Made by a program: the position numbers and the translations under genes
Shown: in pieces, positions 46,180 to 57,632 of the stretch
Numbering within the stretch: the first letter of the stretch is position 1
Layout: the number at the start of each line of letters is the position of its first letter
Origin: Saccharopolyspora gloriosae
GTDB lineage: Bacteria > Actinomycetota > Actinomycetes > Mycobacteriales > Pseudonocardiaceae
Direction: 5' to 3'
Assembly (NCBI RefSeq): GCF_022828475.1
Contig: NZ_CP059557.1
Span: forward strand, 3,581,470-3,645,469
DNA length: 64,000 bases
The notes under the pieces: generated by a model
Told to the model about the DNA's origin: nothing
Databases searched by the model: none
What the model saw: the letters and a program-made list of their open reading frames with translations, nothing else

Positions 46180-46197
46180 CGAAGCACAGCAGGACTC

Positions 46198-46218
46198 GAG
46201 ACCGGAGTCGTTGGTCTC
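46198..46218 (-). terminator. Inverted repeat between glpF-like and EamA genes
   Basis: GAGACC and GGTCTC with a nine-base spacer. It lies just after the aquaglyceroporin stop and 19 bp before the EamA start, so it could be a terminator or an operator for EamA. Confidence 0.35.
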
Positions 46219-46234
46219 AACTCGCCGCGGCGGA

Positions 46235-47131
46235 TCACCGATCGTCTTCCGCGCCGGGCGCCCGGCCGGGTTCGGGCGCCGTTTCCCGAACCGCCAGCAC
46301 CCTGCCGATGAACATGTCGTAGATCAGCGCCCCCAGCACGCCGCCGATGAACGGTCCGACGATCGGGATCCAGAAGTAGAAGCTGAACCACTGGTACGAG
46401 CCGGGCAGCGCGATGTCTCCCCATCCGGTCAGGTAAGCCCACAGCCGCGGACCGAAATCCCGGGCCGGATTGATCGCGTAGCCCGCGCTGACCCCGAAGG
46501 TCAATCCGATCGTCGTCACGACCATGCCGATCAGGAACGGCCCCATGTTCGACGCGGGCGCCGAGTTCCGGAAATCGATCAGCGCGCAGATCAGCGCGAC
46601 GAGGATCGCGGTGCCGACGACCTGGTCCAGCAGCGGCCCCAGCCACGAGGACCCGAAGTACTTCGCCGGGAAGGTCGCGAAAATGGAGAAGGTGTCCAGC
46701 GATTCACCGCGGCCGACGCCCGCCTCGGCGTTGTACGCGTCGATCGCCCACCGATAGCAGGCGAACACCACGCCCGCCCCGAGGAATGCGCCGACGACCT
46801 GGGCCACGATGTAGGGCACGACCTTGCGCCACGGGAAGGACCGGCGCACCGCGAAGGCCAGAGTCACGGCCGGATTGATGTGCGCTCCGCTGACGCCGCC
46901 CGCGATGTACACCCCGAACACCACCGCGAACCCCCAGCCGAACGCGATGATCAGCCAGTTCGCGGGGCCGAAGGGATCCTCCTGCCTGCCGGATCCGGGC
47001 AGGCCGGCCAGCGCGACCGCCACGGAACCGCAGCCGAGCAGGATCAGCACGAAGGTTCCCAGGAATTCCGAGGACAACTCGCCGCCGAGCCCCGCCCCGA
47101 ATTTCGCGCGGGTTCGCTCACGTGTGGCCAT
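46235..47131 (-). CDS. Aquaglyceroporin (MIP family, GlpF-like)
   Basis: About 298 aa, six membrane helices and two pore half-helices. The NPA motifs are in SGAHINPAVTLAF and GYAINPARDFGPRL; the Asp after NPAR is the mark of glycerol facilitators over water channels. The long loop with DTFSIFATFPAKYFGSSW also fits GlpF. It conducts glycerol, water or small solutes. Two adjacent ATGs (47134, 47131) follow a GGGGGGAA; I use the second for spacing. No glycerol kinase or dehydrogenase gene is adjacent. Confidence 0.88.
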   Translation of the reverse strand: MATRERTRAKFGAGLGGELSSEFLGTFVLILLGCGSVAVALAGLPGSGRQEDPFGPANWLIIAFGWGFAVVFGVYIAGGVSGAHINPAVTLAFAVRRSFPWRKVVPYIVAQVVGAFLGAGVVFACYRWAIDAYNAEAGVGRGESLDTFSIFATFPAKYFGSSWLGPLLDQVVGTAILVALICALIDFRNSAPASNMGPFLIGMVVTTIGLTFGVSAGYAINPARDFGPRLWAYLTGWGDIALPGSYQWFSFYFWIPIVGPFIGGVLGALIYDMFIGRVLAVRETAPEPGRAPGAEDDR

Positions 47132-47503
47132 CATTTCCCCCCGGCGCGGCAGGACTTTCGCCGATCGAACGCCGGACTCGCTCTTTCCCGGCGCCTTGCC
47201 GCATCGAGCGTAAATCCGCGACTCGGCGCCTGCCCGCCATTGGCCGTGCATCCGCAATCCGAACGCGGACCGCTACGAATCCGGCACCGGAGCTGCTCGA
47301 ACCGGCGAGTCCGGGGCCGCGTCCTGTCACCCTCGGCACCTGGGCGGTGACGTCCGCGCGTCTGCGCAGGCACGTCGGCGCGCGTGCGCCGCGAAACGTG
47401 ATCTTTCGCACCTTCACGAGTGGTTCCGCATCGAATTCCGCCGGAAAAAACGGAGTTCTGCACGAACCGGAACATCGCGGCGCCGCTTCGGCCGCACCCG
47501 GCC
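47132..47503. other. Intergenic region between glpF-like gene and acn promoter
   Basis: About 370 bp between the divergent aquaglyceroporin and aconitase genes, upstream of the acn promoter. Composition is lower in GC than the flanking genes. I see no convincing small gene, repeat or RNA. Confidence 0.4.
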
Positions 47504-47533
47504 TTGAGCCGACTTACAGGACAAGCGTACTGT
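47504..47533 (+). promoter_or_regulatory. Candidate acn promoter
   Basis: TTGAGC at 47504-47509 and TACTGT at 47528-47533 are separated by 18 bases. The AcnR-type operator overlaps the -10 box and spacer. The predicted 5' UTR to GTG 47640 is about 100 bases. Confidence 0.45.
47517..47532. promoter_or_regulatory. AcnR operator upstream of aconitase
   Basis: CAGGACAAGCGTACTG fits the AcnR consensus CAGNACnnncGTACTG (recalled from work on Corynebacterium glutamicum) at every defined position. It overlaps the likely acn -10 region, where a TetR repressor would block transcription. An AcnR-like protein is encoded at 60611 in this window. Confidence 0.8.
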
Positions 47534-47639
47534 TACGACCATGAGACCGAGAGGGTCTGCGCGCACGCTCGGCCGACGTGCGCGAGACTCGCGGTCGTTC
47601 CCGAATTGACTTGCGCCCCGTCGCGAGATGGAGTTGAAC

Positions 47640-50450
<2,811 letters not shown>

Positions 50451-50452
50451 TC

Positions 50453-50471
50453 ACCTGCCGATCCGGCAGGT
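50453..50471. terminator. First of two tandem hairpins after acn
   Basis: ACCTGCCG and CGGCAGGT form an eight-base-pair stem with a three-base loop, beginning right after the acn stop codon. Confidence 0.6.
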
Positions 50472-50482
50472 AGCTGATCGGC

Positions 50483-50513
50483 GGCCCCGGCACGTCACAA
50501 GCGTGCCGGGGCC
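50483..50513. terminator. Second tandem hairpin, acn / LCP convergent
   Basis: GGCCCCGGCACG pairs perfectly with CGTGCCGGGGCC across a seven-base loop. It separates the convergent acn and LCP genes and can stop transcription from both sides. Confidence 0.8.
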
Positions 50514-50532
50514 GTCGCATTTCCGGGCTCGG

Positions 50533-51978
50533 TCAGTTGATGCAGTTGACGCCGTCGGCGTTGATCGGTTCCGGAGCGATGGGCTGCTCGACCGGAGTGG
50601 TCGAGGTCGTCGTGCGCGCGGTGGATCGGGAGCTCGAGGACTCCGAGCTCGAGGACTCCGAGGCCGAGGACTCGGAGGCCGACGAACGCGTCGTCGACGA
50701 CCGGCTGGGCAGGCTCGTCGCCTCGGAGGAACTCGACCGGGAACCGCGGGTCGGCTCGTCGGCGCTCGACGAGGACCGGGTGGAGTCGGCGTCGCGAGTG
50801 CTGCGCGGCGAGGATTCGCTCTCTCCGGTGGGTTCCGCCGCACGATCACCGGTGGCCCCGTCCTCGGACCGTTGCCCGGTGGCCGGGTCCGCTTCCGCCT
50901 CATCGGCCTGTCGCGGCACCGGCCTGCCGTCCGCCGCTCCCTGCACGATGCGGCGCACTTCGATCGGGTCGACGCGCACCGCCTGCCCGTCGGAGGTGTC
51001 GTAGTTCGCGTCCCGGATCGGGATGGTCGCGAATTCGACGTCTCCCCCCGCGATGCCCTGCACCCGCTGCACGAAGGTCAGCACGTCCCAATTCCGGTCC
51101 AGCACGATGGACTGCTTGGCCGAATCGACCAGATCCGCCAGCTTCGAAGGCTGCGAGAGCAGGCCACCGGAGGTCGCGGAGTCCACCAGACCGGCGAGGA
51201 ACGCCTGCTGGCGCACCATCCGGTCCAGGTCCCCGCGCGGGAGGCCGTGGCGCTGGCGCACGAACGCCAGCGCGTCCGCGCCGGAGATCCGTTGGTGCCC
51301 GGCGGCGAACTCCGCGCCCGAGTACGAGTCGCGCACCGGTCGCTTCAGGCACACCGGAACGCCGCCGACCGCCTCGGTGAGGCGCGCGAACCCGAGCAGG
51401 TTCACCTCGGCGTAGTGATCGATCTGCGTGCCGGTGAGGCGCTGCACCGCATCGGTCACCACGGAACGTCCCGCGTCGGCGGCACGCCGCTCCCGCTCCT
51501 GCTCGTCGAGCCCGCCGAACCGCGCCGCGGCCGCCGACTTGCCCCGCCCGTACGCCGAGTTGATCTTGTGTTCACCGTGCCCCGGGATGCTGGTGAACGT
51601 GTCGCGGGGAATGGAGAACGCGGTGGCCCGCTTCCCGTTCTCCGGCACGTGCACCAGGATCAGCGTGTCGGTGAGGCTCGCCGGGTTCTGCCCGGCCTTC
51701 AGGTTCCGCAGCACGTGCTCCGGCAGCGGTCGGCCCTGCGCGTCCGTACGACTGTCCAGCCCCACCAGCAGGATGTCGGTCGAGCCGTCGGCGGTGGCGC
51801 CGTCGGTGGCGGAGCTGGTGCTCAACGCCCACTGCAGATCGCCGTAGTTCGCCCAGCCGTAGCCGGTCACGGCGAGCACGGCGGCGGACAGCAGTGCGAC
51901 GCAGACTTTGCCCACCGTCGCGGCGCGCGAGCGGTACGGCAGATCAGGCGCGGCGAACTCACGTCGTTCTCGGCTCAA
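50533..51978 (-). CDS. LytR-CpsA-Psr (LCP) family phosphotransferase
   Basis: 481-aa type II membrane protein. One membrane helix (about residues 22-43) is followed by the LCP domain (about 65-240): DILLVGLDSRTD, DTLILVHVP, FSIPRDTFTSIPG and GVPVCLKRPVRDSYSG, with the Arg and Asp residues for pyrophosphate binding. LCP enzymes attach glycopolymers such as arabinogalactan or teichoic-type chains to peptidoglycan. The C-terminal 110 residues are almost purely Ser, Arg, Glu, Asp and Thr, a wall-spanning stalk, ending VNCIN. The start is TTG 51978 with AGGGGGT seven bases upstream; no other start fits. Convergent with acn. Confidence 0.87.
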   Translation of the reverse strand: MSRERREFAAPDLPYRSRAATVGKVCVALLSAAVLAVTGYGWANYGDLQWALSTSSATDGATADGSTDILLVGLDSRTDAQGRPLPEHVLRNLKAGQNPASLTDTLILVHVPENGKRATAFSIPRDTFTSIPGHGEHKINSAYGRGKSAAAARFGGLDEQERERRAADAGRSVVTDAVQRLTGTQIDHYAEVNLLGFARLTEAVGGVPVCLKRPVRDSYSGAEFAAGHQRISGADALAFVRQRHGLPRGDLDRMVRQQAFLAGLVDSATSGGLLSQPSKLADLVDSAKQSIVLDRNWDVLTFVQRVQGIAGGDVEFATIPIRDANYDTSDGQAVRVDPIEVRRIVQGAADGRPVPRQADEAEADPATGQRSEDGATGDRAAEPTGESESSPRSTRDADSTRSSSSADEPTRGSRSSSSEATSLPSRSSTTRSSASESSASESSSSESSSSRSTARTTTSTTPVEQPIAPEPINADGVNCIN

Positions 51979-52198
51979 CGAGTTACCCCCTGGATTTCGA
52001 TGGCCGCCGTTCAGGCTATCGGGAGCAGCGGCATTCGGCCGTGCACCGAGCGCTCAATGCGGGATCAGCTTTGCTGCTCCATTCCGCCGAATTCCCCGAT
52101 CAATCCGGCAGGACATCGCCGCTTTATCACTGTGCGCGGCGACAATGCGCCGATCAGCGGGAGCCTTCCGGCGTCCGCTCGCGATCGTTACCCTGGTC

Positions 52199-52234
52199 GG
52201 GTAGCGGCAGCACCTACCCCGCGTCACGTTTTTT
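52199..52234 (+). terminator. Hairpin with T-run upstream of the 52269 gene
   Basis: GGGTAG and CTACCC pair across a nine-base loop, and TTTTTT follows nine bases later (52229-52234). A T-run is unusual in this genome. It lies 35 bp before the TTG start, so it may be an attenuator or simply end antisense or leader transcripts. Confidence 0.3.
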
Positions 52235-52268
52235 GGGCGGCCGCGTCCCACCCCCGGAGGTGAACGGC

Positions 52269-52541
52269 TTGCCCGACGCATCGGAGAACATCCACCCCGG
52301 CGAACATCTACCGGCGCCCGCGCCGCACGTCGTAGCAGTGCGCTACGCGCCCGGAGTGGTCGCCGAATCCCACCGGCAGGCGCATCTGGCCCAGACCGGC
52401 CAGCCGGTCGAGGACGTCGTGCAGTGGACCACGGCCTGCGGCGAACTCATCCCCGCCGAGTCCGCGGAGGTCTCGCACCGCCCGGCGGGCATGCCGTGCC
52501 TGCGCTGCCTGGTCGGCCTGCCCACCCCTGGGCGAATGTGA
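52269..52541 (+). CDS. Small CxxC (zinc-ribbon-like) actinobacterial protein
   Basis: 90-aa soluble protein. Visible are His residues in the first half, Cys in TTACGELIP, and a CxxC pair in GMPCLRCLVG near the C-terminus. The Cys-x17-20-CxxC layout resembles small putative zinc-binding proteins of Pseudonocardiales. TTG 52269 is chosen because GGAGG lies eight bases upstream; an in-frame GTG at 52260 overlaps that GGAGG. It stands alone, divergent from the LCP gene. Function unknown. Confidence 0.55.
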   Translation: MPDASENIHPGEHLPAPAPHVVAVRYAPGVVAESHRQAHLAQTGQPVEDVVQWTTACGELIPAESAEVSHRPAGMPCLRCLVGLPTPGRM

Positions 52542-52854
52542 GCGTCCCGGCCCGGCCGGCGGGCCTGGTTGCACCTGATGCACACCACTCCGCCGCCCTG
52601 TTCCGGGATCAGCACGTGTTCACCTCCCGCCGGGCACTCATCAGGTAACGACCGGTCCGGATCACCGGCTGGGAGCACACTTCGTCGAGCGATGCGGGGT
52701 CGGCGCGCACGGACCATCGGCCCTCCTCCCGGTCTGCAATGCCCTCGCCCGCAACTCTTCTCCAGAGCACCGAACGCGCCAAAGATCCATCCCGGCCGTC
52801 TTCTGCCGCGCACTCGCGGCACGAATCGCTCCGCGTCGCCTTCGCCGGGTCCGA
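52542..52854. other. Intergenic region before the methyltransferase
   Basis: About 310 bp without a convincing gene. Short frames exist on both strands but have no start signals or coding character. The right edge holds the TACTCT -10 box of the methyltransferase. Confidence 0.4.
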
Positions 52855-52860
52855 TACTCT
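52855..52860 (+). promoter_or_regulatory. -10 element of the methyltransferase gene
   Basis: TACTCT lies eight bases before ATG 52869, with no Shine-Dalgarno between. The transcript is probably leaderless or nearly so. Confidence 0.4.
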
Positions 52861-52868
52861 GGGCGCCG

Positions 52869-53576
52869 ATGAGCGACATCGACTACTTCTCCATCGTCGA
52901 ATCCACCCACGACGTCCAGAATCCGAGCAGCCCGGCGAAACTCCGCGAGGTCGCCGAGCACTTGGAGATCGGTGCCGGTGATCAGGTGCTGGACATCGGA
53001 TCCGGGCGTGGCTGGTGGGCGGCCGAGCTGGCCGCGATGGGCGCGGAAGTCGTCGGGCTCGAGATCAACTCCGAGTTCGTGCACGCCGCCCGCAAGCGCG
53101 TGCACGACGCCGGGCTGACCGACCGGGTGCGCCACGTGGAAGGCCCGGCGCTGGACTTCGAACCAGGCAGGTACACGGTGGCGACCTGCCTGGGAGCGAG
53201 CTTCGCACTCGGCGGCTACCGGGCCGCGCTCGAGTGGATGGCCGGCACGCTCGTCGAGCAGGGCCGCGTCGCGATCGGTGACGTGCACTCCGTCGACGGG
53301 TCCTCCACCGAAGAACTGCCGTCGCTGATCGAACTCGTGCACATCGCCGAAGAATTCGGCGTCGAGGTCACCGGTCTCGTCTCAGCGTCCGTCGATGACT
53401 GGGATCGCTACGAATCCGGGCATTGGAAGAACGTGCACAGCTGGGCCAAACGCAATCCCGACCACCCGGACCGGCAGACGGTCATGGCCGATTCACGCCG
53501 ATTCCGCAACGATTACCTGACCCGCGAACGCGGTTCCATCGGCTGGTCGATCCTCGTCGGGGAACTCAAGCTCTGA
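52869..53576 (+). CDS. Class I SAM-dependent methyltransferase
   Basis: 235-aa methyltransferase. Motif I is VLDIGSGRGWWAAELA (about residues 40-55), the acidic ribose-binding end is VVGLEINSEF, and motif IV-like TVATCLGASFALGG follows. The N-terminus DYFSIVESTHDVQNP resembles small-molecule methyltransferases of the UbiE/SAM11 type. The substrate is not readable. It stands alone on the plus strand; the amidase downstream converges on it. Confidence 0.82.
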   Translation: MSDIDYFSIVESTHDVQNPSSPAKLREVAEHLEIGAGDQVLDIGSGRGWWAAELAAMGAEVVGLEINSEFVHAARKRVHDAGLTDRVRHVEGPALDFEPGRYTVATCLGASFALGGYRAALEWMAGTLVEQGRVAIGDVHSVDGSSTEELPSLIELVHIAEEFGVEVTGLVSASVDDWDRYESGHWKNVHSWAKRNPDHPDRQTVMADSRRFRNDYLTRERGSIGWSILVGELKL

Positions 53577-53705
53577 TTCGACCTTGTTCCCCCAGCAGCG
53601 GAATCTCGGCGGTCGGCCGGCATTCCGCCCGGGTGATCGCCGCTTTGATCCGCTGGCGGATGCCTCGCCGTACCTCGACCTCGACGCCGAACCCGTGACG
53701 GCGCC

Positions 53706-55157
53706 TCACTTCGGAGCTCGGAAGCCGCCGATCCGCTGTTCGAGCAGTTCGGCCAGCCGCACTGTGGTGCGGTCCTCGAACATCGGACCGATGAGCTGCA
53801 CTCCCACCGGCAGCCCCTCGAAGGATCGACCCGCGGGAATCGCGGTGGCGGGCAGGCCGGGCATGGTGGCCAGACCGGCCCAGACGAGCTGGTCGAAGTA
53901 CGGGTACTCGACGTCGTCGATGTCGATCCGACGTTCCAACAGGTCAGGGTTGTGGTCGTGCGGGAACGCGGCGGTCGGCGTGATCGGACACACCACGGCA
54001 TCGAACTCACCGAACAGCCGCCGCCAGCCGAGGCGGTGGAGCTCGCGACGGTTGTTCAACTCGATCCGATCGCGGTGGCTCGACACCAGTCCGCGCAGCC
54101 GCGCGGCGTCGAGGCTCTGGTCGTGCGCGCTCAGTTCGGCGGCGCGGGTCCGCAGCTGGTCGTAGGTGTCGACGGGAAAGCGCGCAACGGAACCGGAGAA
54201 CAGCAATTGCGTGTAGAGCGTCGCGGCTTCGGCCACGTCCGATAGCAGTGGACTGTTCCGTTCGACGGGGGCGCCGCCGTCGACGAGTGCGTCCGCCACC
54301 CGGTTCACGCCCGCTCGCACCGCGGCCCCGGTCGCGATGAACGGATGCTCGTCGAGGATGAGAACCCGGAAGTCTCCGAATCGCTCGTGGCGCGGGGGCG
54401 GCAGCGTCACCTCGTGCGCCCTCCCGAGCGTCAGCGGGTCCGGTCCGGCCATCACGTCGAGCAGGAGCGTCAGGTCGCGGGCTGTGCGCACCATGGGACC
54501 GACGACGGCGAGGTCGGCCTCGGTCGGCAACGCAGGCTCAGGCGGCGGGACCATGCCGCGCATCGCGGCCAGTCCGAGTGTCGGTTTGTGCGCGTAGACA
54601 CCGCAGAAGTGCGCGGGGGTGCGCAACGATCCTGCGAGGTCGGAGCCGATGGAGAGCGCACCGAACCCGGATGCCAAGGCCGCCGCCGATCCGCCGGACG
54701 ACCCACCCGACGTGCGGCCGTGATTCCACGGGTTGTTGGTGGTGCCGTAGATCGCGTTGTAGCTCTGCAGATCTTGCAGGCCCACTGGCACGTTGGTCTT
54801 GCCGAGCACCACCGCGCCGGCAGCTTTGAGCCGCGACACCTGTACCGCGTCCTCGGCCGGTACGAAGTCCCGGTACTGCGGCATGCCCCAGGTCGTGGGC
54901 ATCCCCGCGATGTTGTAGGACTCCTTGACCGTGACCGGAATGCCCAGCAGCGGCCGGTCCTCGCCCCGGCGCAATGCTCGGTCGGCATGACGCGCAGCCG
55001 CCCGGGCACGATCGAAATCGGACACGCAGATCGCGTTGATCGTTCCGTCATCCCGTTCGATCCCGGCGATCGCCGCCTCGGTCAATTCCACCGAGGACAC
55101 TTCACCAGCGCGCAGCGCGGCCGCCAGCTCTTCGGCCGACCGAAAATTCCAATCCAT
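53706..55157 (-). CDS. Amidase signature family hydrolase
   Basis: 483-aa amidase, second in the window. The Lys is in IPVTVKESYNIAG, the signature loop reads SGGSSGGSAAALASG, and the nucleophilic Ser is in SDLAGSLRTPAHFCG. The C-terminus PAGRSFEGLPVGVQLIGP is typical. It shares only the fold with the amidase at 1013. The substrate is unknown; sequence pattern resembles AmdS/aliphatic or 6-aminohexanoate-type amidases. ATG 55157 is used; GTG 55163 is an alternative. No operon partner. Confidence 0.85.
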   Translation of the reverse strand: MDWNFRSAEELAAALRAGEVSSVELTEAAIAGIERDDGTINAICVSDFDRARAAARHADRALRRGEDRPLLGIPVTVKESYNIAGMPTTWGMPQYRDFVPAEDAVQVSRLKAAGAVVLGKTNVPVGLQDLQSYNAIYGTTNNPWNHGRTSGGSSGGSAAALASGFGALSIGSDLAGSLRTPAHFCGVYAHKPTLGLAAMRGMVPPPEPALPTEADLAVVGPMVRTARDLTLLLDVMAGPDPLTLGRAHEVTLPPPRHERFGDFRVLILDEHPFIATGAAVRAGVNRVADALVDGGAPVERNSPLLSDVAEAATLYTQLLFSGSVARFPVDTYDQLRTRAAELSAHDQSLDAARLRGLVSSHRDRIELNNRRELHRLGWRRLFGEFDAVVCPITPTAAFPHDHNPDLLERRIDIDDVEYPYFDQLVWAGLATMPGLPATAIPAGRSFEGLPVGVQLIGPMFEDRTTVRLAELLEQRIGGFRAPK

Positions 55158-55360
55158 GAACACGACGCTAACGGCCCGCCGGCGGGGCCATGAAATTCCG
55201 CTTCCCGCAACGGAAAATTCCGCGAAAACCAGCCCGGCAGACGGCGTCACGCCAGTCCACTTTCAGCGCCGCGATGGCACCGCAACCGGCGCTGCCGCCA
55301 GTGGGACGATCGAGGGCGGGGCGAGCCGTGAACAACGTCCTGGCTCGCAACACCGGCGAT

Positions 55361-55834
55361 TCAGCGCGGGGTCAGCACGAACACGCGCAATTCGCGGTCT
55401 CCCGAGCGGCGGTCGTAGTCGTCGTAGGCGGGCCAGGTCGGCGTGATCACCTCGTGCCACAACCGGTCCCGCTCCTCGCCGGTGACCAGCCGCGCCCGCA
55501 CCGGCACCCGCCGGGACACCAGGTCCACCTCGGCGTCCGGGTTCGCGAGCAGGTTCGCCGACCAGCCGGGATGCGCGGCCTGACCCCAGTTCGACCCGAT
55601 CACGATGTACTCCGCGCCGTGCGGGACGTACATCAACGGCACCGATCGCGGGCGGCCGCTCTTGCGCCCGGTGCAGGTCAGCACCAGCGAGGTCAGTCCG
55701 CCCATCCGCGCCAAGCTCACCCGGCCGCCGGTCCGCCGCTGCACCGCGAGATCGGCGGGCACGAGCTTCTTGCCCACCGACGCGAACCACTGCTGCCTGC
55801 CCAGGTACTGCGCCACCTTGATCATCGGAGTCAC
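55361..55834 (-). CDS. Deazaflavin (F420)-dependent nitroreductase-family (DUF385) protein
   Basis: 157-aa protein of the Ddn/DUF385 split-barrel family. LTCTGRKSGRPRSVPLMYV and the segment YIVIGSNWGQAAHPGWSANLL match the F420-binding core. Members reduce quinones or nitro compounds or bind F420 and fatty acids. GTG 55834 or ATG 55825 could be the start. It follows egtD by 68 bp on the same strand and may be co-transcribed with the egt genes; egtE is absent at this position. Confidence 0.82.
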   Translation of the reverse strand: MTPMIKVAQYLGRQQWFASVGKKLVPADLAVQRRTGGRVSLARMGGLTSLVLTCTGRKSGRPRSVPLMYVPHGAEYIVIGSNWGQAAHPGWSANLLANPDAEVDLVSRRVPVRARLVTGEERDRLWHEVITPTWPAYDDYDRRSGDRELRVFVLTPR

Positions 55835-55902
55835 GCCGCAACCCTGCCACACCTGGCCCCGAGCGCGGTGGACGCGGCCGCCGCACCGCGCTCGGCCGCC
55901 GG

Positions 55903-56874
55903 TCAGATCGCGGTCGCCAGCGAGAGGGCGAAATCGTTCCCGTCGTCGAGCCACCAGCGACTCAGCTCGAAGCCGGCATCGGCCAGCTCACCCGCCACGC
56001 GTTCCCGCCGGAATTTCGCCGAGATCTCGGTGCGGATCTCCTCCCCCGCGGCCAGTTCGACGGTGAGTCCGAGGCCTGCGACCGGTACCCGCATCGCGCG
56101 GCTCGCCCGCAGGCGCATCTCGATCCACTCCTGCTCGGCGTTCCAGCGCGCGACGTGCTCGAAGGCGTCGGCGTCGAACTCCGCGTCCAGCTCCCGGTTG
56201 AGCACGCGCAGCACGTTGCGGTCGAACTCGGCCGTCACTCCCTGCGCGTCGTCATAGGCGCGCACCAGCCGGTCCGGGTCCTTCACCAGGTCGGTGCCCA
56301 GCAGCAACCGCTCCCCCGGCCGCAGCGAGGACCGCACCGCGGCGAGGAACCGGGCGCGTTCGGCGGGCAGGAAGTTCCCGATGGTGCCGCCGAGGAACGC
56401 CACCAGGCGTCCCTGCCCGGCAGGCACCGCGGCGAGCTCGGTGGTGAAGTCGCCGACGATGCCGCGCACCCGCAGCTCCGGGTAGTCCACCGCGATCGCC
56501 GCGATGGCCTGGCGCAACGCCGACTCGGAGACGTCCAGCGGCACGAACTCCCGCAACGTCGAGGTCTTGCGCAACGCGTCCAGCAGCAGCCGGGTCTTCT
56601 CCGACGAACCCGACCCGAGCTCGACCAGCGTGCCGGCACCCGTGATCTCGGCGATCTCCACGGCGTGCCTGCTGAGGATGTTGTGCTCGGCGCGGGTCTG
56701 GTAGTACTCGGGCAGCTCGGTGATCCGTTCGAACAGTTCGCTGCCCGCGGCGTCGTAGAGCCACTTCGGAGTCAGCCACTTCGGCCGGTCGGTCAGGCCC
56801 GCGCGGGCGTCGGCCCGCAGGTCCCTGGCCGCGTCGGCCTCGGTGAAGTGCACGATCAGTTCGGGCTCGCTCAC
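55903..56874 (-). CDS. egtD: L-histidine N-alpha-methyltransferase (ergothioneine)
   Basis: 323-aa SAM-dependent enzyme making hercynine from histidine by three methylations. DUF2260 features are present: PKWLYDAAGSELFERITELPEYYQTRAE with the conserved Tyr, the SAM motif LVELGSGSSEKTRLLL, and VAFLGGTIGNFLP with the histidine-binding Asn. The C-terminal Glu and Ser region (IRTEISAKFRRE) is intact. GTG 56874 overlaps the egtC stop (GTGA). Fourth gene of the egtABCD unit. Confidence 0.95.
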   Translation of the reverse strand: MSEPELIVHFTEADAARDLRADARAGLTDRPKWLTPKWLYDAAGSELFERITELPEYYQTRAEHNILSRHAVEIAEITGAGTLVELGSGSSEKTRLLLDALRKTSTLREFVPLDVSESALRQAIAAIAVDYPELRVRGIVGDFTTELAAVPAGQGRLVAFLGGTIGNFLPAERARFLAAVRSSLRPGERLLLGTDLVKDPDRLVRAYDDAQGVTAEFDRNVLRVLNRELDAEFDADAFEHVARWNAEQEWIEMRLRASRAMRVPVAGLGLTVELAAGEEIRTEISAKFRRERVAGELADAGFELSRWWLDDGNDFALSLATAI

Positions 56875-57626
56875 GGTAGTTCCCCCTCGTTCAACGGCTG
56901 GACCCGCACGGCGCGGGAGTCGGCGACGACGAGCCTGCGGTCGGGTACCGCCGTCCACTGCTCGTCATCGCCGAACGGTTCGGACGACACCGTCACCGAG
57001 TCCGCGGTCCGCCGCACCGACAGCGCGTGGCCCCACGTGGTGGCGATCAGCGTGGTGCCGTCGGTGAGCAGCAGGTTCATCCGGGACTCCGGCCGAGTCC
57101 GCACCACCTGCTGGAGTACCTCGCACACCGCCTCGGCGGGGTCTTCACCGCGCCGCAACCGGTGGCGCAGCAACGCCCACAGCACGGCGGAATCCGTCGG
57201 TGCGTCCAAGGTCATCAGGTCGACCACGTCGAGCTCACCGGCCGCTTTCGCCAGCGACTCCGGCCAGCCCGCCACCACCCCGTTGTGGCTGAACGACCAC
57301 TGCTGCTCGGTGAACGGGGCGCAGGCCGTCTCGATCACCGGCATGCCCACCGTCGCCGAACGCACCGCCGCCAGCACCGCGCTCGCGCGCTGCCTGCGCG
57401 CGAGCCCGCCGAAGGCGGAGTCCGTCCACATCGGAACCGCGGCCCGGTACCGGGCGGGCTCGGTCCCGCTCTCGTACCAGCCGACGCCGAAGCCGTCGAC
57501 GTTGACGGTGCCGCCGCCGCGCATGTCCCGCGGCGACCAGGTCTGCTCCAGCAACGAATGCGCCGGATCCAGCAGCAGTTCCGCCAGCGAGACCGGCGGT
57601 CCGACATAGCCCAGGTGCCTGCACAT
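56871..57626 (-). CDS. egtC: Gamma-glutamyl-hercynylcysteine sulfoxide hydrolase
   Basis: 251-aa class II glutamine amidotransferase-like enzyme. Met-Cys2-Arg-His begins the protein, Cys2 being the N-terminal nucleophile after Met removal. SLLEQTWSPRDMRGGGTVNVDGFGVGWY and FSHNGVVAG match the fold. It removes glutamate from the EgtB product. Starts six bases after the egtB stop; its stop overlaps egtD. Confidence 0.93.
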   Translation of the reverse strand: MCRHLGYVGPPVSLAELLLDPAHSLLEQTWSPRDMRGGGTVNVDGFGVGWYESGTEPARYRAAVPMWTDSAFGGLARRQRASAVLAAVRSATVGMPVIETACAPFTEQQWSFSHNGVVAGWPESLAKAAGELDVVDLMTLDAPTDSAVLWALLRHRLRRGEDPAEAVCEVLQQVVRTRPESRMNLLLTDGTTLIATTWGHALSVRRTADSVTVSSEPFGDDEQWTAVPDRRLVVADSRAVRVQPLNEGELP

Positions 57627-57632
57627 TCCGGG

